Assembly (NCBI RefSeq): GCF_019219025.1
Contig: NZ_JAHUWN010000006.1
Coordinates: 186,001-250,000, forward strand
From: Bacillus sp. sid0103
GTDB lineage: Bacteria > Bacillota > Bacilli > Bacillales_B > DSM-18226
DNA length: 64,000 nucleotides
Direction of reading: 5' to 3'
In this document: in pieces, positions 41,483-49,241 of the stretch
Layout of the letters: each line of letters begins with the position of its first letter
Position numbering within the stretch: the first letter of the stretch is position 1
The notes under the pieces: model-generated
Database searches by the model: none
The model's input: the letters and a program-made list of their open reading frames with translations, nothing else
What the model was told of the DNA's origin: nothing
Translations under genes and position numbers: made by a program

Positions 41483-42266
41483 GTTTGTTGATGATTCAGC
41501 CATCTTAACCGTCAAATCTCTCTCTAAATCCTTTGGGGGCGTTAAGGCAGTTAACAATTTATCGTTTTCTGTAAAGCATAATACTATCCATGCGATCATC
41601 GGTCCAAATGGGGCTGGGAAAAGTACACTTTTTAATTTGATTACGGGTGTCATTACTCCTGATGAAGGGGAGATTCAGTTATTGAATCAAAATATTACCT
41701 CGTTGAGACCTGATAAAATCGCGGAGCAAGGGGTTTCACGAACCTTCCAAAATATTAGACTATTTCCGGATATGACCGTTTTTGAAACGGTACTAATTGG
41801 GACCTATCTGCTGACAGGTGGAAAATTACTGCCTGCAGTATTCCGTACTAAACGATTCCGTAACAAGGAAAGAGAAGCAAAAGAACGAATTGCAGAAATT
41901 TTAAAATTCGTGGGGCTATGGGATATGCGCCATGAGTATGCTGCGCGGTTATCCTATGGAAATCAAAGACGGGTAGAAATTGCCCGTGCTTTAGCAACAA
42001 ATCCGCGTTTATTATTACTTGATGAACCGACTGCTGGAATGAATCAGAATGAAACAAAAGAGCTGAAGCAACTATTTTCACAGGTTAATAATCAAGGTAT
42101 CACCATTTTAATTATTGCTCACGACATGCATCTTGTGAATACGTTATCCGACCAAATTACAGTGATTAATTTTGGAGAAAAGTTGGTTGAAGGTCCTCCT
42201 GAAATGATTCAGAGTCATCCAGCGGTATTGGAAGCCTATATGGGGAGGGCTGAAGCCAATGCTTAA
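41472..42266 (+). CDS. LivG-type ABC ATPase
   Basis: A 264-residue ATP-binding subunit: Walker A GPNGAGKST, signature LSYGNQRRVEIARAL, Walker B LLLLDEPTAGM and the long LivG insertion after the Q-loop (FRTKRFRNKEREAKERIAEI). Energises the importer. Overlaps both neighbours, indicating translational coupling. Confidence 0.9.
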   Translation: MSSKFVDDSAILTVKSLSKSFGGVKAVNNLSFSVKHNTIHAIIGPNGAGKSTLFNLITGVITPDEGEIQLLNQNITSLRPDKIAEQGVSRTFQNIRLFPDMTVFETVLIGTYLLTGGKLLPAVFRTKRFRNKEREAKERIAEILKFVGLWDMRHEYAARLSYGNQRRVEIARALATNPRLLLLDEPTAGMNQNETKELKQLFSQVNNQGITILIIAHDMHLVNTLSDQITVINFGEKLVEGPPEMIQSHPAVLEAYMGRAEANA

Positions 42267-42957
42267 GGTTGAAAATGTTAGTACCTATTATGGTCAAATA
42301 TGCGCATTAGACAATGTAAGTTTGATGGTAGAGGAGAAGGAAGCTGTTTCGGTGATCGGTGCCAATGGTGCAGGAAAAAGCACTCTCTTAAAAACTATTA
42401 TCGGCGAACTCCGCCCCAAAAGCGGGAATATTGTACTTTCTGGTCAATCTATCATTAAAGAAAAAACGTTTAAGCTTGTCAGCCGTGGTATGACACTTGT
42501 ACCTGAAGGCCGCCATGTCTTTCCGTTACTATCTGTGTGGGATAATTTGCTGTTAGGCGGTTATACACTTTCTGCTAAAGAACGTCAGCAGAGAGCTCTG
42601 GAAGTAACAGAGCCGTTTCCCATCCTCCGCGAGAGGAAAGATCAACTTGCTGGCTTACTTTCCGGAGGTGAGCAGCAAATGTTGGCCATTGCCCGTGCTA
42701 TGATGACAAAGCCTAAGCTTTTATTACTAGATGAGCCTTCTATGGGTTTGTCCCCGAAACTAGTATATGAGGTATATGACAAAATTATGGATTTATATCG
42801 GCAGGGTACGACCATTTTATTAGTGGATCAAAATGCAGAAATGGCCATCGACTTTTGCAGTCGAGGTTATGTACTGATGGCAGGACGGTTAGTAGGTCAA
42901 GGGACGCAAAAAGAACTAAAGGAAAGCGAACTTGTCCAGCGTTCCTATCTAGGATAA
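42259..42957 (+). CDS. LivF-type ABC ATPase
   Basis: A 232-residue ATP-binding subunit with Walker A GANGAGKST, signature LSGGEQQMLAIARAM and Walker B LLLLDEPSMGL; the EGRHVFPLLSVWDNLLLG stretch is characteristic of LivF. Overlaps the LivG-type gene by 8 bases and completes the five-gene transporter. Confidence 0.9.
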   Translation: MLKVENVSTYYGQICALDNVSLMVEEKEAVSVIGANGAGKSTLLKTIIGELRPKSGNIVLSGQSIIKEKTFKLVSRGMTLVPEGRHVFPLLSVWDNLLLGGYTLSAKERQQRALEVTEPFPILRERKDQLAGLLSGGEQQMLAIARAMMTKPKLLLLDEPSMGLSPKLVYEVYDKIMDLYRQGTTILLVDQNAEMAIDFCSRGYVLMAGRLVGQGTQKELKESELVQRSYLG

Positions 42958-43008
42958 TTGGGCGAGTAGTGGTATGTTTCAAGATTTCTAGAATAAATAT
43001 AATTGTGA

Positions 43009-43058
43009 ATTTTGAGAATAATTAAGGAGAAATTCCTTAAATATAAAATTCTACCTTA
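43009..43058 (+). promoter_or_regulatory. third leader with weak CodY box and shared motif
   Basis: AATTTTGAGAATAAT (43009-43023) matches the CodY consensus with three mismatches. It runs into AAGGAGAAATTCCTTAAATA, a variant of the ATTCCGTAAATAAAA motif seen before hpaC and livK genes. Confidence 0.4.
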
Positions 43059-43073
43059 GGGAGGAAAAAATAT

Positions 43074-43526
43074 ATGTCAATACATGGTGAGGCCAAAAAA
43101 GTAGAGATTCAGAGATTTAGAAAGTTTAAAACAGAACAGTTTTATCCTAAAAATTTAGGAAAACAGGAACACCACATCGTCAATGAGTTGAGTATGGCAG
43201 TTAGAGCAGGAAATCGTATTTTTTTAAGAGGTCAAACAGGCTTTGACTTAGATGGAAACTTTCACGGAATTGGTGATGTAGAAGCTCAGGCAGAAATGGC
43301 ATGTACCTGTGTAAAGCAATTGATTGAAGAGGCTGGGGGCACCATACAGGATATATGTAAAATTACGGTGTATTTGATGAATCGTGAAGATCGCAGTAAG
43401 GTGTATCCTGTTATTGGCAAACATTTTAAGGATGTGTATCCATGTAGTACTGGATTGTTAGTCAGCGGCTTTGCGTTGCCGGAAATGCTGATGGAGATTG
43501 ATGTTGAGGCTGTTATCAGCGAGTAA
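43074..43526 (+). CDS. Rid-family protein lacking the catalytic arginine
   Basis: A 150-residue YjgF/YER057c/UK114 (Rid) protein: FLRGQTGFDLDG, EAQAEMACTCVKQLIEEAG and ICKITVYLMNREDR fit the trimeric family. In RidA and RutC the segment FPAR carries the arginine needed for imine/enamine hydrolysis; here it reads YPCSTGLLVSG, so that arginine is absent and the protein belongs to a non-archetypal Rid subgroup. Such proteins may hydrolyse other reactive intermediates or act without deaminase activity. GGGAGG precedes ATG 43074. Part of the flavin-monooxygenase cluster by context. Confidence 0.8.
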   Translation: MSIHGEAKKVEIQRFRKFKTEQFYPKNLGKQEHHIVNELSMAVRAGNRIFLRGQTGFDLDGNFHGIGDVEAQAEMACTCVKQLIEEAGGTIQDICKITVYLMNREDRSKVYPVIGKHFKDVYPCSTGLLVSGFALPEMLMEIDVEAVISE

Positions 43527-43532
43527 GGGTTT

Positions 43533-43714
43533 CTTTTAATAAGGCTATTTTCGCATAGAATGTTGTTTTTCGTATAAGTTAATCAACCCGTATAACTAGA
43601 TGCTTCGTGGCATCTTTTCTTAGGAACATTTGCGAAAATTGCCTAGAAACATGGTACATGATCCTTATTAAGATCCAAAAGCAACAAAGTTTACGAAAAG
43701 AGCCTTTAATAAAA
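43533..43714. repeat. 182-bp MITE-like element with terminal inverted repeats
   Basis: Left end CTTTTAATAAGGCTATTTTC and right end GAAAAGAGCCTTTAATAAAA are inverted copies with a few mismatches. The inside has no ORF but contains GATGCTTCGTGGCATC hairpin. It is inserted between the Rid and DUF1028 genes. Confidence 0.55.
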
Positions 43715-43764
43715 TAGAAAGTAATTTCTTGAATGAAATTATTTTCAGCAAGGGGGGGAATGTA

Positions 43765-44439
43765 ATGACATTTTCGGTAGCAGGTCGCTGTTCAGCCACG
43801 GGTGCGTTCGGTGTCATTGTTACATCCAGCAGTCCATCCGTTGGGGCAAGGTGCCCATGGGCAAAAACGGATGTAGGTGCCATATTAACACAAAATGTAA
43901 CGGACCCGAGATTAGCTGCAATTGGATTTTCAGTGTTGGAAAACGGCTTTGATGCGCAATCGGCTATTCGCGCGATGAAGGAGGCATCACCTTATCCAGA
44001 GTTTCGCCAAATCGCAGTAGTCGATTCAAAAGGAAACTCGGCTGCCTTTACTGGAAGCAAGGCGCTGGGGGTTCATGGAGAATTTTGTGATAAAAATGTT
44101 GCCTGTATCGGTAATCTGCTCAGTGATTGCACAATCCCGGAAGCTATGGGCAGAGAATTTTTACGGACAGAAGGAAAGTCCTTGACAGATCGATTAATTT
44201 TGGCGATAGAAAAAGGCTTCCAAATGGGGGGAGAGCTCGACCAGGAGCATTCGATCGGACTTCTGGTATTCACTGATGAACCATTCCCTTTTGTTGACTT
44301 ACGAGTTGATTATAGTGATAATCCTCTTCAGGATTTAAAAAAATTATGGGAATTATACAAACCACAGGCTAATGATTATAAGGTAAGAGCAGTTGTGCCT
44401 GAATTGGCTCCTTCTTATGGGGTTAAAGGGGACGAGTAA
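43765..44439 (+). CDS. DUF1028 protein
   Basis: A 224-residue protein with the DUF1028 opening TFSVAGRCSATGAFGVIV and GARCPWAKTDVGAILTQN, a family placed in the Ntn-hydrolase-like fold and of unknown reaction. DUF1028 genes often accompany Rid proteins and amidohydrolases in catabolic clusters, as here. ATG 43765 follows a run of seven G's by 6 bases; an upstream in-frame ATG at 43729 has no ribosome site. Confidence 0.8.
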   Translation: MTFSVAGRCSATGAFGVIVTSSSPSVGARCPWAKTDVGAILTQNVTDPRLAAIGFSVLENGFDAQSAIRAMKEASPYPEFRQIAVVDSKGNSAAFTGSKALGVHGEFCDKNVACIGNLLSDCTIPEAMGREFLRTEGKSLTDRLILAIEKGFQMGGELDQEHSIGLLVFTDEPFPFVDLRVDYSDNPLQDLKKLWELYKPQANDYKVRAVVPELAPSYGVKGDE

Positions 44440-44549
44440 AAGTGTACTATTGAGAAACCTAACAATAATACACGGGGAAAATGCTTTGAAACTTGTGTGT
44501 TATTATCTTATTAAAGAGAATACAATCGGAGATTAAACTTTTTAAGTCC

Positions 44550-44580
44550 AGAATCCATAGTTGTGGGTTCTATTTTTTTT
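44550..44580 (+). terminator. hairpin with T8 tail
   Basis: AGAATCCA (44550-44557) pairs with TGGGTTCT (44564-44571), one G-U, then ATTTTTTTT. Likely end of the DUF1028 transcript. Confidence 0.65.
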
Positions 44581-44707
44581 GAAACATGATCACCATCCAT
44601 TTTCTTGTGGGCACTATATAAATGTAAATAAATAGAAGCAGATGGGAGATGACGGTAAGAAAATGATAAGACCGCCTTGTTAATCAATTCAAGTAAACAT
44701 CCGGCCG

Positions 44708-44750
44708 CCTCCTTAATGGTTGTAAGTGCAAATTACAATTATTAAGGAGG
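44708..44750 (+). promoter_or_regulatory. hairpin that masks a ribosome site
   Basis: CCTCCTTAAT (44708-44717) pairs perfectly with ATTAAGGAGG (44741-44750), and TTGTAA/TTACAA extend the stem. The right arm is the ribosome site of the MFS remnant, a layout typical of translational attenuation of drug-resistance genes. Confidence 0.5.
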
Positions 44751-44757
44751 AAACAGG

Positions 44758-44862
44758 TTGGATTTTTATAAAAATGATTCGAAAATGTATTTTATTATAT
44801 TCTTTCATAATCTAATTCCTGCCTATGTAATTGAACGGGATAGGGAGTTAACTGGCGGATAA
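44758..44862 (+). pseudogene. N-terminal remnant of an MFS transporter
   Basis: TTG 44758, 7 bases after AAGGAGG, opens a frame reading MDFYKNDSKMYFIIFFHNLI then PAYVIER, which resembles the first membrane segment of Bacillus MFS exporters. After about 27 codons it runs into the 21-bp minisatellite and stops at 44860. The remaining roughly 370 codons are missing. Confidence 0.55.
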
Positions 44863-45006
44863 GGTGAGTTAACTGGCGGATAGGTTGAGTTAACTGGCGG
44901 ATAAGGTGAGTTAACTGGCGGATAAGGTGAGTTAACTGGCGGATAGGGAGTTAACTGGCGGATAAGGTGAGTTAACTGGCGGATAAGGTGAGTTAACTGG
45001 CGGATA
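44845..45006. repeat. 21-bp minisatellite, eight units
   Basis: GTTAACTGGCGGATA starts at 44847, 44868, 44889, 44910, 44931, 44950, 44971 and 44992. Period is 21 bp except one 19-bp unit. The connecting bases are mostly AGGTGA. The minus strand can be read as heptapeptide repeats but has no ribosome site, so coding is unlikely. Confidence 0.9.
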
Positions 45007-45241
45007 AGCGGCATTTACTCGCGCGAGTACTATTTACTCGATAAAGTTCACTTTTTTCTGATGATTTAGCAGGATTTTGTCTATGATTCCAGAATATTCG
45101 TGCTAGACATCAAATGTTGGAAACAATAATAATATTATGTAAACTAATATAAATACCATACAAAACCAACACCCTTCAGTTGAGGCCTAGTTCCTTTTAA
45201 TGGTAAAGTAAATCTATCATTACCAAAAAGGAGTAACTGGA

Positions 45242-45364
45242 ATGAAACATGAGCTTGTCATTGGGGGCACTGGAATGTTAGCTAGTGTCTCTATGTGGTA
45301 GGTAAATGACGGTTTTCATGTCTCGGTTATTGGTCGTGACCCTGTTCGAATGAGCCGCTTAGTA
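45242..45364 (+). pseudogene. N-terminal remnant of an SDR-like NAD-binding protein
   Basis: AAGGAGTAACTGGA precedes ATG 45242. The frame reads MKHELVIGGTGMLASVSMW, then TAG at 45299, then continues as VNDGFHVSVIGRDPVRMSRL before losing similarity. GGTGML and the beta-alpha-beta pattern fit a nucleotide-binding N-terminus; the in-frame stop and truncation mark it as dead. Confidence 0.65.
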
Positions 45365-45403
45365 TCAAAGAAGTCCTCGAGCATGATGCTCGGCCACACT
45401 AAT

Positions 45404-45436
45404 AACAAAAACCCCCTTCACTTAAAAGAAGGGGGT
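45404..45436 (-). terminator. terminator of the YdeI-like gene
   Basis: ACCCCCTTC (45411-45419) pairs with GAAGGGGGT (45428-45436); on the minus strand TTTTTGTT follows. Confidence 0.85.
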
Positions 45437-45440
45437 ACGT

Positions 45441-46118
45441 TTATTTTTGTTGCCTTCGATATAAATCCATTGATTTATAGCCATCGCCAAGAACTGTGTC
45501 CATTTCTAACAAGCGCTTTTCTTGGGTTTCTTTTCGTTTCGCACTGTACACATAGCGGGCCCAATCCTTTTGATAACCAAACGTTAATTGATTATATATG
45601 TCTAATAAATCTTCATTTTTGCTTAAATACTGTTTAATATCGTCCACATGAACAATATAGTCGTCCACACATTGACTAGCCTTACTGCTATCAGCCTTTT
45701 TTGCCTTTTTAGGGGCTGATTTCAACCCAACCACGGTAAACACATCGTTTAAACTGACCATTCTCGAAAACTTAATGTCACTTCCAAGTGTATAGCCTTC
45801 TTCATCCATTGCTACAGCCTCAAACAAACTGTCTCGTTCTATGTATTCTTTATATTTTGGATTATTCTTTTTTGGATAGGCAAAATAGACATAACCATTT
45901 TTCTCGAGTAATTGGTTATCAATTATTGACTGAAGCTGCCGTGCAAATTCTTCTAAACTAAATACAAAAATAAAGATCAGATCATATTTTTCATTTTTAA
46001 GAGCTGATTCATAATCTAATCCATTCAATTCATCCAATTCTTCCGGTTTGTTTAGAACCAATTTCCGCTGATATTTATTCAAATTAAGTTTTTCGACAAT
46101 GGTTTTCGGTGAATTCAT
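45441..46118 (-). CDS. YdeI/OmpD-associated-domain protein
   Basis: A 225-residue soluble protein. The N-terminal half (about 1-130) resembles DUF3052-type small domains (VLNKPEELDELNG, DLIFIFVFSLEEFARQL). The C-terminal part LTFGYQKDWARYVYSAKRKET followed by a basic helix is the YdeI-like tail found in proteins linked to bacteriocin tolerance. Function is unknown. AAAGGAGATTGTACT precedes the ATG. Followed on the same strand by its own terminator. Confidence 0.6.
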   Translation of the reverse strand: MNSPKTIVEKLNLNKYQRKLVLNKPEELDELNGLDYESALKNEKYDLIFIFVFSLEEFARQLQSIIDNQLLEKNGYVYFAYPKKNNPKYKEYIERDSLFEAVAMDEEGYTLGSDIKFSRMVSLNDVFTVVGLKSAPKKAKKADSSKASQCVDDYIVHVDDIKQYLSKNEDLLDIYNQLTFGYQKDWARYVYSAKRKETQEKRLLEMDTVLGDGYKSMDLYRRQQK

Positions 46119-46139
46119 AGTACAATCTCCTTTGTAAAA

Positions 46140-47114
46140 TTAATGCAATACCTCAGGATTAACAAGGTTCTTAGGGCGCATACCAGATAATCCTGCTACT
46201 AAATTCTCGACAGCAAGTTTGGCCATTTTTAGTTCCGTTTCGTGGGTAGATGATCCAATATGAGGGGTCGTCACGACATTCGGAAATTGCAGCAGAGGAT
46301 GATTCACACCGACCGGTTCATTTTGGAACACATCTAATGCCGCTCCATGGATTTTCTGCGTTAGTAATGCTTCAATTAGTGCCTGTTCATCGACTGTTTT
46401 TCCACGCGAACCATTGACAAATATGGCCGATTTTTTCATCAATTTAAATTCTCGTTCCCCCATTAAATTCTCGGTTTGAGGTGTGAGCGGAGTCATTAAA
46501 CAAACAAAATCGGATTCCTTTAGTAAGGTATCAAGTGAACAATAGACAGCATTATATTTTTCCTCAACCTCATGGTTAGGGGTTCGATTATGATAAAGAA
46601 TATCCATGTCAAAACCAAAATGCCCACGTTTCGCAATTAATGAGCCAATTTTACCCATTCCAATAATGCCTAACGTTTTATGGTGAACATCGATGGCATA
46701 TTCTTTTCTGGTTAAATGCTGCTTCCAATTTCCTGTTTTGACGAATTGGTCCAACTCCGGGATGCGTCTTGCCGCAGCAAGCAGTATGCCGAAAATCGCA
46801 TCGGCCGTGGTATCCTCAAGTACGCCTGGAGTGTTTGTTCCCATTACGCCGCGCTTGGTCATCTCCTCAAGGGATAGATTATTAAATCCTGTTGAGTTAT
46901 TGGAAACAATTTTTAAATTTGGAGCACGATCCAACAATTCTTTATCAACGGGGAGCGCGAGACCAACAATTCCTTCCGCCTCCGTTAGAGCTTGCAAAAA
47001 AGCCGGGTCTGTTTTGGGATTGATTTTTTCAAAAATTTCGACGTTAAATTGGTCTCTAAAACGATCTAGTGTTTCAGAGAATTCAAAGTTGTAGGCAAGT
47101 ATTTTTCTTTTCAT
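46140..47114 (-). CDS. D-2-hydroxyacid dehydrogenase
   Basis: A 324-residue NAD-dependent dehydrogenase of the GyaR/SerA-type family. GMGKIGSLIAKRG is the cofactor loop; NGSRGKTVDEQALIEAL carries the substrate Arg, and TTPHIGSSTHET contains the catalytic His of the His-Glu pair. Typical substrates are glyoxylate, hydroxypyruvate or other 2-oxo acids. AAGGAG lies rather far (14 bases) from the ATG, with AAGGA somewhat closer. It is 21 bases upstream of the YdeI-like gene on the minus strand and probably co-transcribed with it. Confidence 0.85.
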   Translation of the reverse strand: MKRKILAYNFEFSETLDRFRDQFNVEIFEKINPKTDPAFLQALTEAEGIVGLALPVDKELLDRAPNLKIVSNNSTGFNNLSLEEMTKRGVMGTNTPGVLEDTTADAIFGILLAAARRIPELDQFVKTGNWKQHLTRKEYAIDVHHKTLGIIGMGKIGSLIAKRGHFGFDMDILYHNRTPNHEVEEKYNAVYCSLDTLLKESDFVCLMTPLTPQTENLMGEREFKLMKKSAIFVNGSRGKTVDEQALIEALLTQKIHGAALDVFQNEPVGVNHPLLQFPNVVTTPHIGSSTHETELKMAKLAVENLVAGLSGMRPKNLVNPEVLH

Positions 47115-47565
47115 AAGGGAATGAGTCCTTCTCCTTCTGTATGTATGAATATATCTCTAAAGTGACATACAATTTTTAAAGAGTCAACCATATAAAATGC
47201 GAACTATGTTTGCTGCACCCACATCTGGTGAAATTTTTTTGTATTTTTTAAATTATAGTAGAATATAAAAAAAGAAGATTTTTAGTAAGCGTTTTCTAAA
47301 TTTCTCATTATTATTCCCTTTTGTATAAAAAACGTAATTGCAAGGTTTTTTCAGCAAAAATGAAGGGAAGTCTTGAATTCGCTTACATTCTTGACGATTA
47401 CTTTTATTAGGATAATAGTTGTGTTAACTTTAAATGAAAATTTTTGTAGGAAAGGAATTTATTGTTTTAGTTTATTACATGTTATGTTAGAATATATAAC
47501 ATCAGTTATTATTATAAAATTCACACTTTTTAAAATAAACCAAAATAAATAGGGCAGGTGGTATC
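47115..47565. other. 451-bp AT-rich divergent region
   Basis: No gene. Contains the TnrA box at 47485 and, 30 bases beyond it, TAAAAT (47531-47536) as a candidate -10. A TTGACG at 47391 may belong to another promoter. Confidence 0.6.
47485..47501. promoter_or_regulatory. TnrA/GlnR box
   Basis: TGTTAGAATATATAACA fits the 17-bp TnrA consensus TGTNANATTTTNTNACA (all outer positions match). Its centre is about 50 bases upstream of the start site predicted from TAAAAT, the spacing used for activation by TnrA. Confidence 0.75.
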
Positions 47566-47865
47566 TTGGGCAACGAAAATCCATCCTATCGTGATCAAAA
47601 GGTCATCACAATAGGAATTGTGATGGAATTAACAGGTCTATCCAGCAGGCAAATCCATTATTATGAAACACGAAAGCTTATTTTTCCTGACAGGACTCCA
47701 AATGGGACGCGCAAGTATTCATTTGCGGATATTGAAAGACTCATAGAAATTGCTGAAAAAATAGAAGAAGGCGTACAAACACATGAAATTCGCAGAGATC
47801 TAGCGAAAAAGGAAAAGCATAAGATGATTATTGGTCAAATCAATTCTCATTTTAAAATGAAATGA
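47566..47865 (+). CDS. tnrA: nitrogen regulator TnrA
   Basis: A 99-residue MerR-family regulator. [20 protein letters not shown] and [17 protein letters not shown] are the TnrA/GlnR DNA-binding signature; the C-terminus [10 protein letters not shown] corresponds to the segment through which TnrA binds feedback-inhibited glutamine synthetase and not to the GlnR tail. It activates nitrogen-scavenging genes under nitrogen limitation. TTG start 4 bases after AGGTGG. At 99 residues it is about 10 shorter than B. subtilis TnrA, with the loss between the helix and the tail. A TnrA box upstream suggests autoactivation. Confidence 0.85.
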   Translation: MGNENPSYRDQKVITIGIVMELTGLSSRQIHYYETRKLIFPDRTPNGTRKYSFADIERLIEIAEKIEEGVQTHEIRRDLAKKEKHKMIIGQINSHFKMK

Positions 47866-47895
47866 TAAGGTTTTGGCAGTAATAAACACGCAGGA

Positions 47896-47929
47896 TGGAG
47901 CAAGGCTAACAGGCCTGGCTCTTTTTTCT
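47896..47929 (+). terminator. terminator after tnrA
   Basis: GAGCAAGGC pairs imperfectly with GCCTGGCTC, followed by TTTTTTC. Confidence 0.7.
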
Positions 47930-48050
47930 TATCAGAGGAAACATTTAGATGAATGTTTCTTTCAAATTTTTAATCACTTCGCATTATCGCTATAATTAGA
48001 TATAGCCAATAAATTATTAACAGAAATAAGACGAGGAAAGGTGGATGTAA

Positions 48051-49241
48051 ATGAAGTATAACTTTGATGAATTGGTTAATCGCAGGGGAACTTATTCAAT
48101 TAAGTGGGATGGAGGAGAGTTAATTAAACAGATTGGTCTGACTGATCGCTATGATGAAGAGACCATCCCGTTGTTTACAGCAGATATGGATTTACCTGTA
48201 CCCCAGCCGTTAGTAGATGCCTTACATAAGACAGTCGATCATAGGATTTTCGGTTATACCATTTTTCCAAAAGAATATTTTGAAGCCATTCAGCATTGGT
48301 TTAAAAAGAGACATGATTGGGATTTCGCGCAGGAAGAAATTAGCTTTAGCCCCGGAACGGTTCATGCCTTAAATGTTGCTGTCAAAGCATTAACCAACCC
48401 AGGTGATGGCATTATTATCCAACGCCCAGTGTATCCGCCATTTACTTCGGCGATTCAATCGAACGGAAGAAAAGTTGTAAATAGTCCACTAAAAGCCAAT
48501 AGTGAAGGCTATTTTCAAATTGATTTTGACGATTTTGAAGCGAAGGCAAAAGAAGAAACGACGAAAATGTTCATTTTATGTAATCCTCATAATCCAACTG
48601 GAAGAGTGTTTACTCAGGAGGAATTAAGAAGATTAGCCGATATTTGTGCACAACATGATGTCCTTATCGTTGCGGATGAAATCCACGGCGATTTAATTCG
48701 CCGCAATCAGACCTTTACTCCAATCGCCAAAGTTTCCGAACATCGTGATCGGATTATTACTTTTACAGCGATTAATAAGACATTCAATGTCGCTGGACTT
48801 CATTGTACGAATGTGATTATCTCAAATCCAGAACTTCGCAATACCTATAATAAGGTGATGGGGATGCACTTGCCCTCACCCTTTACCGTTTCTGCACTGA
48901 TTGCCGTCTATAATGAAGGAGAAGATTGGTTAGAGCAACTGAAGGACTATATTGATGGGACAATGGAATGGGCTGTCCAATTTTTAGCGGAGAAAATGCC
49001 GAAAGTTAAAGTGAGGATCCCAGAGGGGACCTATATTATGTGGATGGATTTTAGCGGTTATGGGCTCTCGCCGGAAGAAATCCATGATCGGATTTACAAT
49101 AAAGCGAATGTTCTTCTTGAAGATGGGAAGATGTTTGGCAAAGAAGGGGTACAGTGGCAAAGAATTTGTATCCCGTCACCAAGACCACTCATCCAGGAAG
49201 CGTTTGAAAGAATTGCAAGAGAATTTGAAGATGTCAATTAA
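48051..49241 (+). CDS. patB: PatB/MalY-type C-S lyase (aminotransferase fold)
   Basis: A 396-residue PLP enzyme of the MalY/PatB group: opening MKYNFDELVNRRGTYSIKWD, TADMDLPVPQPL, NPHNPTGRVF, DEIHGDLI and the PLP lysine K243 in INKTFNVAGL. PatB is a cystathionine beta-lyase/cysteine desulfhydrase. Length and spacing are normal. GGAAAGGTGG precedes ATG 48051. It is followed by a terminator and then an amino-acid ABC transporter, which could import its substrate, though the receptor looks glutamine-like. Confidence 0.85.
   Translation: MKYNFDELVNRRGTYSIKWDGGELIKQIGLTDRYDEETIPLFTADMDLPVPQPLVDALHKTVDHRIFGYTIFPKEYFEAIQHWFKKRHDWDFAQEEISFSPGTVHALNVAVKALTNPGDGIIIQRPVYPPFTSAIQSNGRKVVNSPLKANSEGYFQIDFDDFEAKAKEETTKMFILCNPHNPTGRVFTQEELRRLADICAQHDVLIVADEIHGDLIRRNQTFTPIAKVSEHRDRIITFTAINKTFNVAGLHCTNVIISNPELRNTYNKVMGMHLPSPFTVSALIAVYNEGEDWLEQLKDYIDGTMEWAVQFLAEKMPKVKVRIPEGTYIMWMDFSGYGLSPEEIHDRIYNKANVLLEDGKMFGKEGVQWQRICIPSPRPLIQEAFERIAREFEDVN

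Larger units (their letters stand above)
44440..45440. other. 1-kb decay zone without an intact gene
   Basis: Contains a possible hairpin at 44463-44504, a terminator at 44550, a hairpin plus truncated MFS gene at 44708-44838, a 21-bp minisatellite at 44845-45006, and an SDR remnant at 45242. Nothing recognised at 45007-45200 apart from ACTCGCGCGAGT. Confidence 0.7.

Noticed and set aside
44847..45006. CRISPR-like array
   Set aside because: Units are contiguous without unique spacers and no cas gene is present; it is a minisatellite.
44823..45014. 63-codon minus-strand frame with heptapeptide repeats over the minisatellite
   Set aside because: No ribosome site, and the 19-bp unit shifts the repeat frame; the periodicity comes from the DNA repeat.
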